Source of the DNA: Rossellomorea aquimaris
GTDB lineage: Bacteria; Bacillota; Bacilli; Bacillales; Bacillaceae_B
Length of the DNA stretch: 64,000 nt
Assembly: GCF_035590735.1 (NCBI RefSeq)
Contig: NZ_CP141595.1
Coordinates: 3,620,001-3,684,000, forward strand
Direction: 5' to 3'
A model generated the notes under the pieces. The model did not search any database. It saw only the letters and a list, made by a program, of their open reading frames with translations, and was not told the origin of the DNA. The position numbers were made by a program, and so were the translations under genes. Positions 50,519 through 59,195 of the stretch are shown piece by piece (positions within the stretch are counted from its first letter, which is position 1; each line of letters opens with the position of its first letter).

Positions 50519-51901
50519 ATGCTGGAATCTGAAAAGCGTTTGTATATGTACGAAAAAGTCACTGAACATCTTGAATCAGGCGTTCATGTCATCGATTCTA
50601 CCGGGAGAACCATCATCTACAATCGTAAAATGCGCGAAATCGAAGGCATGGAAATTGAAGACGTCCTGGATAAAAATTTACTGGATGTTTTCCATTTTCA
50701 TTCTGAAGAGGAAAGTACCCTTCTTAAAGTTCTAAGCACAAAGGAACCTACCCTCAATGTGAAGCAAACTTACTTTAATATAAATGGAATTGAAATCACC
50801 ACGATGAACGATACATTCCCTATTTTTCATGATGAAGTGTTGATTGGAGCTATTGAAATTGCAAGGGACATCACCAAGCTCGAAAAAGTGATGAGGGATC
50901 ATATACATAAGCGCCCGAGCAGCTTATTTACCTTTGATAGCATCATCGGTAAGCATCATCGCCTGCAGGACGCAGTCGAAACCGGAAAGCAGGCGACAAG
51001 GACTTCTTCCCCTGTGTTAATCTGTGGTGAAATCGGGACTGGCAAGGAGCTTTTCGCACAAAGCATCCATAACGACAGCGCACGTGCCAACCGTCCCTTC
51101 ATCACACAGAACTGTTCATCATTACGTGATGATATTCTTGAAGAAGTCCTGTTTCATGAGGAGCGGGAAGGCAACAACCCGGAAGATCACCGGCCTTCCC
51201 TCTTTCAACAAGCACAGGGAGGAACACTCCTCCTCGACGAAATCAACTCCTTAACCCCTTCCCTCCAGGAGAAGTTATTAAACTTCTTTTCCAGGGGGAC
51301 GGACCTTCCATACGATGTACGGGTGATGGCGACGGTGAACGAAGATCCCATCGACGCCATTGCAGAAGGACGGTTATTAAAGGACCTCTATTACAGGTTG
51401 AGCATTGTTTCAATCTTCATCCCCTCTCTCCGTTCGAGAAAGGAAGATTTACCGGAGATTGTGAACTATTTCATTGACCAGTTCAACCATCATTTCGCCA
51501 TGAGTATTAAGGGGATTTCGAATGAAGTAAGTGAAATTTTCCAGCAGTATGACTGGCCGGGCAATGTGAGGGAGCTTGAGCATGTCATCGAGGGGGCGTT
51601 TAATCTCGTTGGCTTTGAAGAGGAGATCGGTTTCAATCATCTTCCATTTGGTTTCAGGCAGCGTATCCACCACACAGCTTGCGGAGAAAAAAGCCAAGAT
51701 GAATCGGAGTTCCTCTACCAATCCGGAACAGAGATCAAACCGCTTGAGCTTTTCGTCGAAGAAGCCGAAACCTATTATATTCAAAAATCTTTGAAATACC
51801 ATGACTTTAATATCACCAAAACGGCGAAATCCCTTGGGATGAGCCGGCAGAATCTGCAGTATCGGATCCGGAAGTATGGAATCGAACGGAATTCGTTTTG
51901 A
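50519..51901 (+). CDS. RocR-like AAA+ transcription activator lacking GAFTGA
   Basis: A 460-aa protein: PAS-like sensor (about 1-115), AAA+ domain (about 140-370) and Fis-type helix-turn-helix (about 425-455, NITKTAKSLGMSRQNLQYRI). Walker A is GEIGTGKE (170-177), Walker B GTLLLDE and the sensor II region GNVRELEHV. Where sigma-54 activators have GAFTGA the sequence reads LFHEEREGNNPEDHRPSLF (211-229), so loop L1 that touches sigma-54 is missing. RocR itself has GAFTGA. It is divergent from rocD with two RocR-type sites between, so it probably still controls rocD, perhaps through SigA (inference). Confidence 0.85.
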   Translation: MLESEKRLYMYEKVTEHLESGVHVIDSTGRTIIYNRKMREIEGMEIEDVLDKNLLDVFHFHSEEESTLLKVLSTKEPTLNVKQTYFNINGIEITTMNDTFPIFHDEVLIGAIEIARDITKLEKVMRDHIHKRPSSLFTFDSIIGKHHRLQDAVETGKQATRTSSPVLICGEIGTGKELFAQSIHNDSARANRPFITQNCSSLRDDILEEVLFHEEREGNNPEDHRPSLFQQAQGGTLLLDEINSLTPSLQEKLLNFFSRGTDLPYDVRVMATVNEDPIDAIAEGRLLKDLYYRLSIVSIFIPSLRSRKEDLPEIVNYFIDQFNHHFAMSIKGISNEVSEIFQQYDWPGNVRELEHVIEGAFNLVGFEEEIGFNHLPFGFRQRIHHTACGEKSQDESEFLYQSGTEIKPLELFVEEAETYYIQKSLKYHDFNITKTAKSLGMSRQNLQYRIRKYGIERNSF

Positions 51902-51909
51902 TGGTGGTG

Positions 51910-51938
51910 GCCACTTTCTCTTTTTTTGGGGGAGTGGC
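51910..51938 (+). terminator. terminator of the rocR-like gene
   Basis: A 6-bp stem GCCACT/AGTGGC encloses a T7 tract and is followed by TTTTTTTTT. Confidence 0.65.
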
Positions 51939-51994
51939 TTTTTTTTTGGGGGGTGATCGGGAATACGATTTTTGTCGTTTTTTAGAAAATGGCA

Positions 51995-52139
51995 GATAAA
52001 TCGCAATTGGAAGAACGGTTGATAAAATGAAAGTTAGGTTGATATATTGCTATGAATGTCGATAAATCCTGATAACGGTTTATAAATCTATAATTCTCTA
52101 AGAATGGCTATAAATCCATATAATGATTGACGGTAAATC
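51995..52139. repeat. degenerate GATAAATC repeats
   Basis: GATAAATC or a one-base variant starts at 51995, 52021, 52041, 52061, 52081, 52109 and 52132. The central four are exactly 20 bp apart, often preceded by GGTT. This fills most of the 51902-52227 gap between the rocR-like gene and the catalase gene, which holds no ORF with a usable start. Confidence 0.55.
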
Positions 52140-52227
52140 TCCATAAACCCAAACATAAAAAAGAGCACCAATCCCTTTCATCAGTACAACTTCACCGACA
52201 AAAAGACCAGTACTCACTCAACCATAC

Positions 52228-53688
52228 TTATTCCATATGCTGCAAATAAGGAGTCAAATCCACGCCAATACGTTCCGCCAACTTCTTACCGAGCTCTACA
52301 TCTGCCCGGAAGAAATTACACACCGCGCGCAAGGCAATTCTTTCGTTGATTTGTGATAGTTCACTGGAAATATTCTTCACTACTTGCTCTCTCACTTCAT
52401 CCGGGTAGCTTCTGTAAATGCGTCCAGCCTGGCCGAAATCATCTGTTTTCCGGATCTTTTGTCTTCCTCTTTCTCCCGTCATCGGCTGATGTATTTCCGT
52501 ATATCCCGCCACTTCTTTCGGTGTATCATCGAAGCTGTTCGGCTCATAGTTCACTGAGCCCGTCTGTTGCTTGAATGGCATATGTCCGTCCCTCTGGTTA
52601 TTCTCCACTTGAGCAAATGGACAGTTGATCGGGAGTTGCATGTAGTTGGCACCGATGCGATAACGCTGTGTGTCTGAATAAGAGAATAGCCTTCCTTGTA
52701 ACAACTTATCTTCGGACGGAAGCATTCCGTTCACCAGCACTCCAGGATTGAAGCCCACTGATTCCGTTTCCGCAAAGATGTTTTCTGGATTTTCATTTAA
52801 AATCATCGTTCCGACAAAGTGAGATGGAAGTACATCCTCCGACCAATCCTTCGTTGCATCAAGAGGATCAAAATCAAAGGCGTCCATATCCATTGGGTCC
52901 AGTACCTGAACATATAGATCCCATTCCGGAAATTCCCCTTTTTCTACTGATTCATACAAATCACGGCTTGCATGGTTAAAGTCTTTTCCTTGGATTTCTG
53001 CCGCTTTTTCTGAAGATAGATTCTCAATGCCTTGCTTTGGTCTCCAGCTCAACTTCACATACACGGTATTTCCTGCAGCATTCACCCATTTATAGGCATG
53101 CACACTGGATCCGCGCATTTGCCTATAGTTAGCAGGAATTCCTTCATCCGTATAGAGATGAACAAGCATATTCGTTGATTCCGGCGTCAAGGACATGAAA
53201 TCCCAATATCTCTCAGGTTCTTGGATATTCGTTTGGGGATTCGGCTTTAAAGAATGAACCATGTCCGGGAATTTCATGGCATCACGAATAAAGAAGACAG
53301 GAAGGTTATTCCCCACAAAATCCCAGTTCCCTTCTTCTGTATAAAATTTCACGGCAAATCCACGGGGATCCCGCAGAGTCTCCGGTGAATGCTGACCATG
53401 AACAACGGTAGAAAACCGTGCAAATACAGGTGTTTCTTTTCCAGCTTCTTGGAAAAGTGCGGCTCTCGTATATTTTTTCATGCTGTTTTTTGTAATGAAT
53501 ACACCGTGTGCCCCAGCACCACGTGCATGCACGACTCTCTCTGGAACTCTTTCACGATCGAAATGAGCTAATTTCTCAATTAGCTGATAATCTTCAAGTA
53601 GTGCAGGTCCTCTTTCTCCAGCTGTAATTGAGTTCTGGTTATCGCCTATCGGGGAGCCTTGATTCGTTGTAAGTTTTCTTTTATCCAC
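52228..53688 (-). CDS. katA: catalase (clade 3, small-subunit heme type)
   Basis: A 486-aa monofunctional catalase. The distal histidine is in ERVVHARGAGAHGVF, the asparagine in WDFVGNNLPVFFIRD, and the proximal heme tyrosine in LFSYSDTQRYRIGANY. It decomposes H2O2 to water and oxygen in the cytosol. The start is GTG behind GAAGGAG. Two PerR boxes flank the promoter, so it should be induced by peroxide. H2O2-forming lactate oxidation at 39125 may be one source. Confidence 0.96.
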   Translation of the reverse strand: MDKRKLTTNQGSPIGDNQNSITAGERGPALLEDYQLIEKLAHFDRERVPERVVHARGAGAHGVFITKNSMKKYTRAALFQEAGKETPVFARFSTVVHGQHSPETLRDPRGFAVKFYTEEGNWDFVGNNLPVFFIRDAMKFPDMVHSLKPNPQTNIQEPERYWDFMSLTPESTNMLVHLYTDEGIPANYRQMRGSSVHAYKWVNAAGNTVYVKLSWRPKQGIENLSSEKAAEIQGKDFNHASRDLYESVEKGEFPEWDLYVQVLDPMDMDAFDFDPLDATKDWSEDVLPSHFVGTMILNENPENIFAETESVGFNPGVLVNGMLPSEDKLLQGRLFSYSDTQRYRIGANYMQLPINCPFAQVENNQRDGHMPFKQQTGSVNYEPNSFDDTPKEVAGYTEIHQPMTGERGRQKIRKTDDFGQAGRIYRSYPDEVREQVVKNISSELSQINERIALRAVCNFFRADVELGKKLAERIGVDLTPYLQHME

Positions 53689-53705
53689 AAAAACACTCCT
53701 TCAGA

Positions 53706-53720
53706 TTATAATTATTATTA
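53706..53720. promoter_or_regulatory. PerR box 1 of katA
   Basis: TTATAATTATTATTA matches TTATAATNATTATAA at 14 of 15 positions. It lies just downstream of the katA -10. Confidence 0.85.
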
Positions 53721-53735
53721 AATGATTATAGTTTT

Positions 53736-53763
53736 ATTTTAACTATTTGATAATGAAAGTCAA
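53736..53763 (-). promoter_or_regulatory. SigA promoter of katA
   Basis: On the minus strand TTGACT (53758-53763), a 16-bp spacer and TAAAAT (53736-53741), placed between the two PerR boxes. Confidence 0.6.
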
Positions 53764-53769
53764 TCCAAA

Positions 53770-53784
53770 TTATAATTATTTTAA
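53770..53784. promoter_or_regulatory. PerR box 2 of katA
   Basis: TTATAATTATTTTAA matches TTATAATNATTATAA at 14 of 15 positions. It lies just upstream of the -35, 64 bp from box 1. Confidence 0.8.
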
Positions 53785-53824
53785 ATTAGGAATCATTAAA
53801 AATAGTAAAATCAGGCATAAGAAA

Positions 53825-53853
53825 AGAGACAACCTATACAATAAGTTGTCTCT
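53825..53853 (-). terminator. terminator of aldA-DUF779
   Basis: A 9-bp stem AGAGACAAC/GTTGTCTCT is followed by TTTTC on the minus strand. Confidence 0.7.
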
Positions 53854-53889
53854 AAAAGATATTATCAAGTTGGGAAGGGTAGAACCATG

Positions 53890-54222
53890 TTATGGTTTAA
53901 TCAATTTAGAATCCGTAATAAAGCGTACGCCTTCGGTTGATTCCAAAGAGAACACTCCTCCCCCTCCTTCTTTTACATCCAATATGATGCGGAAATGCTT
54001 CCAATACTCATATTGTTGTTCGTTCATATAAAAAGGACAGTCGGCTACAGTACCTACTAATACATCACTGTCACCGATGATTAAATCATCCTGACTTAAG
54101 CACATAGGAGAACTGCCATCACAACATCCTCCAGACTGATGAAACAGGAGGGCACCGTGCTTGCCTTTTAACGTTTCAATCAGTTGAAGGGCTTGTTCTG
54201 TCGCCTCTAGTCGCTGTTCCAT
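53890..54222 (-). CDS. DUF779 protein associated with aldehyde dehydrogenase
   Basis: A 110-aa protein with the DUF779 features HQSGGCCDGSSPMCL and DCPFYMNEQQYEYW. The paired cysteines suggest metal or redox chemistry. In many bacteria this family sits directly behind an acetaldehyde dehydrogenase gene. Here it starts 1 bp after the aldA stop. No biochemical function is assigned to the family. Confidence 0.85.
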   Translation of the reverse strand: MEQRLEATEQALQLIETLKGKHGALLFHQSGGCCDGSSPMCLSQDDLIIGDSDVLVGTVADCPFYMNEQQYEYWKHFRIILDVKEGGGGVFSLESTEGVRFITDSKLIKP

Positions 54223-54223
54223 T

Positions 54224-55744
54224 TTAGAAGAATCCTAACGCTTTAGGACTATAGCTAACTAGTAAATTCTTCGTTTGTTGATAGTGTGATAGCATCATTT
54301 TATGATTTTCACGACCGATACCGGACATTTTGTATCCACCGAATGCCGCATGTGCCGGGTATTGGTGATAACAGTTAGTCCATACGCGTCCTGCTTGAAC
54401 CTCTCTACCGAAGCGGTAAGCCGTGTTCATGTCACGCGTCCATACACCTGCTCCAAGTCCATAAAGAGTATCATTGGCGATTTCAAGGGCTTCTTCTTTC
54501 GTTTTGAACGTTGTAACGGAAACAACAGGGCCAAAGATTTCTTCCTGGAAAATACGCATTTTGTTGTTGCCTTTGAAGACGGTCGGCTTCACATAGAACC
54601 CAGCTTCCTGATCTCCATCCAGTGAATTTTGCTCACCACCGATAAGTAATTCCGCTCCTTCTTCTTTCCCAATTTCAATATAAGATAGAATCTTATCCAA
54701 TTGTTCTTGAGAAGCTTGAGCACCCAGCATAGTATCTGAATCTAACGGGTTCCCCTGTTTGATCTGTTTCACGCGTTCGATCGCACGCTCCATGAACTTA
54801 TCGTAGATTGATTCCTGGATTAGCGCTCTTGAAGGACATGTGCACACTTCTCCTTGATTCAGTGCAAACATGACGAAACCTTCAACTGCTTTATCAAGGA
54901 AGTCATCATCCTGATCCATTACATCTTCAAAGAAGATATTAGGTGATTTACCACCAAGCTCCAATGTCACAGGGATAATATTTTGAGAAGCATATTGCAT
55001 GATCAGCCGGCCAGTTGTCGTTTCACCGGTGAAGGCTACCTTACCAACACGCTTACTTTGCGCAAGAGGTTTCCCTGCTTCCACTCCAAATCCTTGAACA
55101 ACATTAAGTACGCCTTTAGGCAGCAGGTCTTTAATCAATTCAACTAAAACCATGATTGAAGCAGGTGTTTGCTCAGCAGGCTTCAAGACTACACAGTTAC
55201 CCGCAGCTAGGGCAGGTGCAATCTTCCAAACACCCATCAGAATCGGGAAGTTCCAAGGAATGATCTGAGCTACCACCCCGATTGGCTCATGGAAATGATA
55301 AGAGACCGTATCATTATCGATTTCCCCAAGTGATCCTTCCTGGCCTCTGATACATCCGGCGAAATAACGGAAGTGGTCAATCGCAAGGGGTAAGTCTGCC
55401 GCTAATGTTTCACGAACCGGCTTACCATTATCCCATGTTTCGGCTACAGCAAGCATTTCTAAGTTTTCTTCTATACGATCCGCGATTTTATTTAAGATAA
55501 TGGATCTTTCCGTGACAGAGGTTTTGCCCCATGCGTCTTTCGCTGCATGTGCTGCATCTAATGCCTTTTCGACATCCTCTTTGTTTGAACGGGCAATTTT
55601 CGTGAAAACTTTCCCCGTAACAGGTGATACATTTTCAAAGTATTCTCCACTTGCTGGCGGCACATACTCTCCACCAATAAAGTTCTCATACTTGTCCTTA
55701 AATTGTACCAATGAACCTTCAGTATTAGGATTATTATAAAGCAT
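54224..55744 (-). CDS. NAD-dependent aldehyde dehydrogenase (AldA/acetaldehyde type)
   Basis: A 506-aa enzyme: PWNFPILMGVWKIAPALAAGN, VTLELGGKSPNIFFE (general base Glu), the catalytic cysteine in FALNQGEVCTCPSRAL, and a C-terminal FGGYKMSGIGRENHKMML. The GEVCTCPSR form is typical of acetaldehyde/chloroacetaldehyde dehydrogenases paired with DUF779. The ATG follows GGAGGATCTTAG. It forms a two-gene unit with DUF779. Confidence 0.92.
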   Translation of the reverse strand: MLYNNPNTEGSLVQFKDKYENFIGGEYVPPASGEYFENVSPVTGKVFTKIARSNKEDVEKALDAAHAAKDAWGKTSVTERSIILNKIADRIEENLEMLAVAETWDNGKPVRETLAADLPLAIDHFRYFAGCIRGQEGSLGEIDNDTVSYHFHEPIGVVAQIIPWNFPILMGVWKIAPALAAGNCVVLKPAEQTPASIMVLVELIKDLLPKGVLNVVQGFGVEAGKPLAQSKRVGKVAFTGETTTGRLIMQYASQNIIPVTLELGGKSPNIFFEDVMDQDDDFLDKAVEGFVMFALNQGEVCTCPSRALIQESIYDKFMERAIERVKQIKQGNPLDSDTMLGAQASQEQLDKILSYIEIGKEEGAELLIGGEQNSLDGDQEAGFYVKPTVFKGNNKMRIFQEEIFGPVVSVTTFKTKEEALEIANDTLYGLGAGVWTRDMNTAYRFGREVQAGRVWTNCYHQYPAHAAFGGYKMSGIGRENHKMMLSHYQQTKNLLVSYSPKALGFF

Positions 55745-55965
55745 CTAAGATCCTCCTGTATTTATGTATTTTTCTGTTAATTAAGCGCTTTCATTATCAT
55801 TATATGCCATTTATGAGGTACGGACAAGTATATCGTTCAAATATTCTTTATTTTTCGTTAATTTACGATAAATTTTTTCACAGAGAAAGTAGCAACAAAC
55901 TTTACGAAAAGAACTAATAAAAAGACGACAACCCTCTTCATGAGGATCCCCGCCCTGTTCGTAGA

Positions 55966-56529
55966 CTAATTAGAATTACTGTATACTTTCGAGATCTCGA
56001 TATCTTCATCCGTCATGATGTGCCCATGACTTTTCTTTAGTGCATCTTCCAGGTGGTCAGGCATTTTCTCTGATTCGTAAGCACAGACGATGGTCAGATT
56101 ATGCTCATGAATTGCACGATCCGTTTCTGTTTCGAACCACTCGATAATGGAAGCTGGGTCTTCCAATGTGCCCCATTCCACATTTGTCCACGAACGGAAA
56201 GAAATATCGTTCTCTAAAAATGGAGTGATGGATTTGGTTAATTGTTCATAAATGGCTGGAGGGTGGTAGCTTCCACTCGATTGATAGAATTCAAAGTTAC
56301 TAATAACGTGAATTTTCTTTAATTGGTCGCTGGTTAATTGATCGTTTAACTGTTTAAGCAATACATTCATGTTTCTCTCGTTTTCAATAAGAACAACGGA
56401 ATCCCCCTTTTCGATTCCCTCGAGAATATAAGCAATTGCATTTTCAAGATATCGGTTTCGATCATTATAAGAATAGAGGATATGAGTACATTGATTTTCA
56501 TTTAATAGACTCCCTATTTTCTCTTTCAA
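55966..56529 (-). CDS. MEDS-domain protein (DcmR-like sensory domain)
   Basis: A 187-aa protein covering one MEDS domain: HILYSYNDRNRYLENAIAYILEGIEKGDSVVLIENERN near the start and FRSWTNVEWG .. SIIEWFETETDRAIHEHNLTIVCAYE later. MEDS domains are found in DcmR and in sensors of methanogens and methylotrophs and are thought to bind small organic compounds. There is no DNA-binding or output domain. It lies upstream of aldA on the same strand but 220 bp away. It may sense an aldehyde or alcohol (inference). Confidence 0.8.
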   Translation of the reverse strand: MKEKIGSLLNENQCTHILYSYNDRNRYLENAIAYILEGIEKGDSVVLIENERNMNVLLKQLNDQLTSDQLKKIHVISNFEFYQSSGSYHPPAIYEQLTKSITPFLENDISFRSWTNVEWGTLEDPASIIEWFETETDRAIHEHNLTIVCAYESEKMPDHLEDALKKSHGHIMTDEDIEISKVYSNSN

Positions 56530-56618
56530 TTCATCCCGCCTTTCAACGGATTTCCAATTATAGTATAGATTCTCTAAGATAGAGTAGAATACCTCTTTTT
56601 CAAAAAGGTTTTAAAAAA

Positions 56619-56646
56619 AAGACCGCCCTCCAAGAAAGGCAGTCTT
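56619..56646 (-). terminator. terminator of yugI
   Basis: A 9-bp stem AAGACCGCC/GGCAGTCTT (one mismatch) is followed by a run of T on the minus strand. Confidence 0.75.
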
Positions 56647-56659
56647 CTTAATAGTTGTA

Positions 56660-57070
56660 TTATTTCTTGATTAGATCTTGACGTTCTGATTGTTCGATCC
56701 ACTCTTCTAGCTTGTCTTTAAGAGTATTGAAACCTGCTGGAGTTGTTTCTTCCGTTGCTGGTTTCACGCTTCCTTGACGGCGAGGTTTTTTCGCTGCTGC
56801 AGGTTTTGCTTGTGGTGCTGCAGGAGCTTCCTCTGTAGCACGGATAGAAAGGCTGATTTTACCAGCTGCTTCGTCCACTGATAATACTTTAACCTTTACT
56901 TCGTCGCCTACTGAAAGGTGCTCGCTTACGTCTTTAACAAAGCCGTGAGTGATTTCAGAGATATGAACTAATCCTTGTGTTTCTTCGTCAAGTGCAACGA
57001 ACGCACCGTATGGTTGAATGCCTGTAACTTTACCTGTTACAACAGTTCCTGTTTCGAATTTTGTAGTCAT
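56660..57070 (-). CDS. yugI: S1-domain RNA-binding general stress protein (YugI/GSP13)
   Basis: A 136-aa protein with an S1 RNA-binding domain (about 5-78: GTVVTGKVTGIQPYGAFVALDEETQGLVHISEI, DEVKVKVLSVDE). A basic Ala/Pro/Lys-rich linker (about 85-110) leads to a C-terminal helix DKLEEWIEQSERQDLIKK. In B. subtilis it binds 30S ribosomes. The ATG follows AGGAGTGTTACC; the longer frame is rejected. In B. subtilis it lies directly between alaT and yuzA. Confidence 0.9.
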   Translation of the reverse strand: MTTKFETGTVVTGKVTGIQPYGAFVALDEETQGLVHISEITHGFVKDVSEHLSVGDEVKVKVLSVDEAAGKISLSIRATEEAPAAPQAKPAAAKKPRRQGSVKPATEETTPAGFNTLKDKLEEWIEQSERQDLIKK

Positions 57071-57279
57071 GGTAACACTCCTAGTATATATATTATTTTT
57101 CGTCTTTACACGCAATTGTAGATTATATCATAGAATCCGGGATTCGGCAAAAGTTTATTCTGTCAGACCTATGAAACAAACCCCATTTTTCTTCGAATTT
57201 CCATCTATAATTGCTTTCTCACTAGTTATGCTTCCCAATAATTAAAATTATTAAAACAGTGTAAATTTAGCACACTTTA

Positions 57280-58533
57280 TTAGTCTTTATATAGTTCTTC
57301 TGTCTCTGAAGACAATATGACCGGTGTCGTCTGAACCCAATGGTCCGGCTTAACGAAGTTTTCATGTCTTAACTCATCATATACCTCTTTTAGATGTAGG
57401 GATGTTGTGTACTCTGGGTACTCCTTCAGCATATAACGGTAGGTTTCTTCTACCTGTGATTTCAATTTACCACTTTCGTCAAAGATCGGCTGGTACACAT
57501 TCCCATCTGTAAAGTATTGATAGAGAAGTTCGTATTCATGCTTCACTCCTACCCTGAACCTTGAGTTATCCGGCAATTCCTTTAACATCTTTTCGTAGTC
57601 CATCAAGCGATCAGCTGCTTCTTTCCATGTACCTGTAAATTCACCTGCTTTAATGACTGGATCAAAACGGGTAATCATATACAATTCATATCCTTCCGGT
57701 AAGGCTTTATCATTTGTGATCATCCTGAAGTACTCCACATCCAGTGTGGTTTCAAGCCGGCCCGTCTCACTGTTATACGATAGTTTAACAGCATTATTGA
57801 ATATTCCATCCCGTAACATCGATAGTTTCGGGGGATAGTCGTTTTTCACAGTATTGAACTCCTTCATATTGAACTTTCCATTCTCAACATGAGGTTTCCA
57901 ATATTCCTTATAATCATTCAGCACGTCCTCATATAGAGGGAGGACATCTTGTTCCTTTTTAATAAAGTCATCCATCCATACTTCTGCTTCTTCCTTCGTA
58001 AGAGGAGCTTTCAGATTTTTCATCATCACATCAGGAGTTGCCAATATCTGATCCAACTCCTCACTCGCTCTCTGGACCCACTCCACTTTTCTTTCATTTG
58101 TGAAGTCCCGCTTTGGAATGGACTCGATATATGCGAGATGTCTCCCTGCATCCCGGGCGATCACAGTCGAATTAAATATGTCTTCCGTAAACCCGAGCCG
58201 CTCCATTGCTTGAGTTTTCCTTAAATCATATTGAGCCTTCGCATCTTCTATTTCCCTTTGAAGTCGTTGGTCTGACTCACCGGCAAAATCAGCTTGATTC
58301 CCATTCTGTCTTCCCGGTTCATCCATCGTAAGCTGCAGGATGAGAATCGCACCGATCAGAAGGACACCAATGAAACTTGCGACGTACGGCCAATGAATTA
58401 GTGGTCGCTTCTTTTGGGATTTAGCTTCTTGTTTTATGGCTTGTATAATGTCTGAGGGATTGGTTTGATCCGGAATTTTCTTATACGATTGATTCAATAA
58501 TTCCATGCGTTTTTCAAGCATCTTGTCATCCAT
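57280..58533 (-). CDS. single-pass membrane protein, probable anti-sigma factor
   Basis: A 417-aa protein with a cytosolic N-terminus (1-45, MDDKMLEKRMELLNQSYKKI), one transmembrane helix (about 48-68), and a large charged extracellular part with coiled-coil-like stretches (about 85-120). There is no zinc-binding HxxxCxxC motif. It overlaps the ECF sigma gene by 8 bp, the usual arrangement of a sigma factor with its membrane-bound anti-sigma. I do not recognise the extracellular domain. The call rests on context and topology. Confidence 0.65.
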   Translation of the reverse strand: MDDKMLEKRMELLNQSYKKIPDQTNPSDIIQAIKQEAKSQKKRPLIHWPYVASFIGVLLIGAILILQLTMDEPGRQNGNQADFAGESDQRLQREIEDAKAQYDLRKTQAMERLGFTEDIFNSTVIARDAGRHLAYIESIPKRDFTNERKVEWVQRASEELDQILATPDVMMKNLKAPLTKEEAEVWMDDFIKKEQDVLPLYEDVLNDYKEYWKPHVENGKFNMKEFNTVKNDYPPKLSMLRDGIFNNAVKLSYNSETGRLETTLDVEYFRMITNDKALPEGYELYMITRFDPVIKAGEFTGTWKEAADRLMDYEKMLKELPDNSRFRVGVKHEYELLYQYFTDGNVYQPIFDESGKLKSQVEETYRYMLKEYPEYTTSLHLKEVYDELRHENFVKPDHWVQTTPVILSSETEELYKD

Positions 58534-59083
58534 TCAATCTCCCCTCCCTTTTTCCAGCCTCTTCCAGTTCTTTTTTCAAGAGGTTTTTCCCTCTTAAAAG
58601 TCTTGTTTTGACAGTAGATAAATTGATTGACAGTATTTCAGCCATTTCTTCATACTTCTTTTCATGAAAATAATAGAGGATGATCGGTAATTGATATTTA
58701 CCATCCAGCTTCTGAATGCATTCGTGGAGCATGCGATCCTCTTCCTGCCTCAGGATACGTTCTTGAGGAGTAATGACGTCTTCTGAAGGTTCATTCCCGA
58801 TTTTTTTCACTCGATTGTTGTGCTGATTTTCTTTTCGTTTAAAGTCCCTCGATACATTTAAAGTGATTTTATAAAGCCAGGTTGTAAACTTCGCATATGA
58901 GAACCCGTCCAGAAACCTGTATACACGGATGAACACTTCCTGGGTGATATCTGGTATATCAGCGATGGAATTCCCCATCTGATAGGCAAACCGTTCCACG
59001 ATGGGAGAATAATAGGTGATTAAATGGCTATATGCCTGCAGATCTCCTTTTTTCGCACGTTCGATCAAATGCTCATTTTCCAC
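58526..59083 (-). CDS. ECF-type RNA polymerase sigma factor
   Basis: A 185-aa sigma factor: region 2 (about 10-80, including AYQMGNSIADIPDITQEVFIRVYRFL and FTTWLYKITLNVSRDFKR) and region 4 (about 118-175, PIILYYFHEKKYEEMAEILSINLSTVKTRLLRGKNLLKKEL). Regions 1 and 3 are absent. The start is GTG. Its own promoter region has an ECF-type element (59123-59151), so it is probably autoregulated and kept inactive by the coupled membrane protein. The inducing signal is unknown. Confidence 0.9.
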   Translation of the reverse strand: MENEHLIERAKKGDLQAYSHLITYYSPIVERFAYQMGNSIADIPDITQEVFIRVYRFLDGFSYAKFTTWLYKITLNVSRDFKRKENQHNNRVKKIGNEPSEDVITPQERILRQEEDRMLHECIQKLDGKYQLPIILYYFHEKKYEEMAEILSINLSTVKTRLLRGKNLLKKELEEAGKREGRLNG

Positions 59084-59122
59084 TCGCGCCTTCCCCCTTT
59101 CTCTTCGATGCTTTCATTTATG

Positions 59123-59151
59123 TAACGATTTTGAAGTGTATTTTGTTTCAT
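59123..59151 (-). promoter_or_regulatory. ECF-type autoregulatory promoter
   Basis: On the minus strand TGAAAC (59146-59151), a 17-bp spacer and CGTTAC (59123-59128) fit the ECF pattern (TGAAAC, about 16-17 bp, CGT). It lies about 40 nt before the sigma gene. Confidence 0.65.
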
Positions 59152-59195
59152 TTATTTACAATTGAATCCATTCTTTTAAAAATTGACAAAAAAAA

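Noticed and set aside
51449..52006. 185-codon minus-strand frame
   Set aside because: It is a shadow of the rocR-like gene and extends over its terminator.
53747..54031. 94-codon plus-strand frame
   Set aside because: It starts in the katA control region, crosses a terminator and runs antisense into the DUF779 gene.
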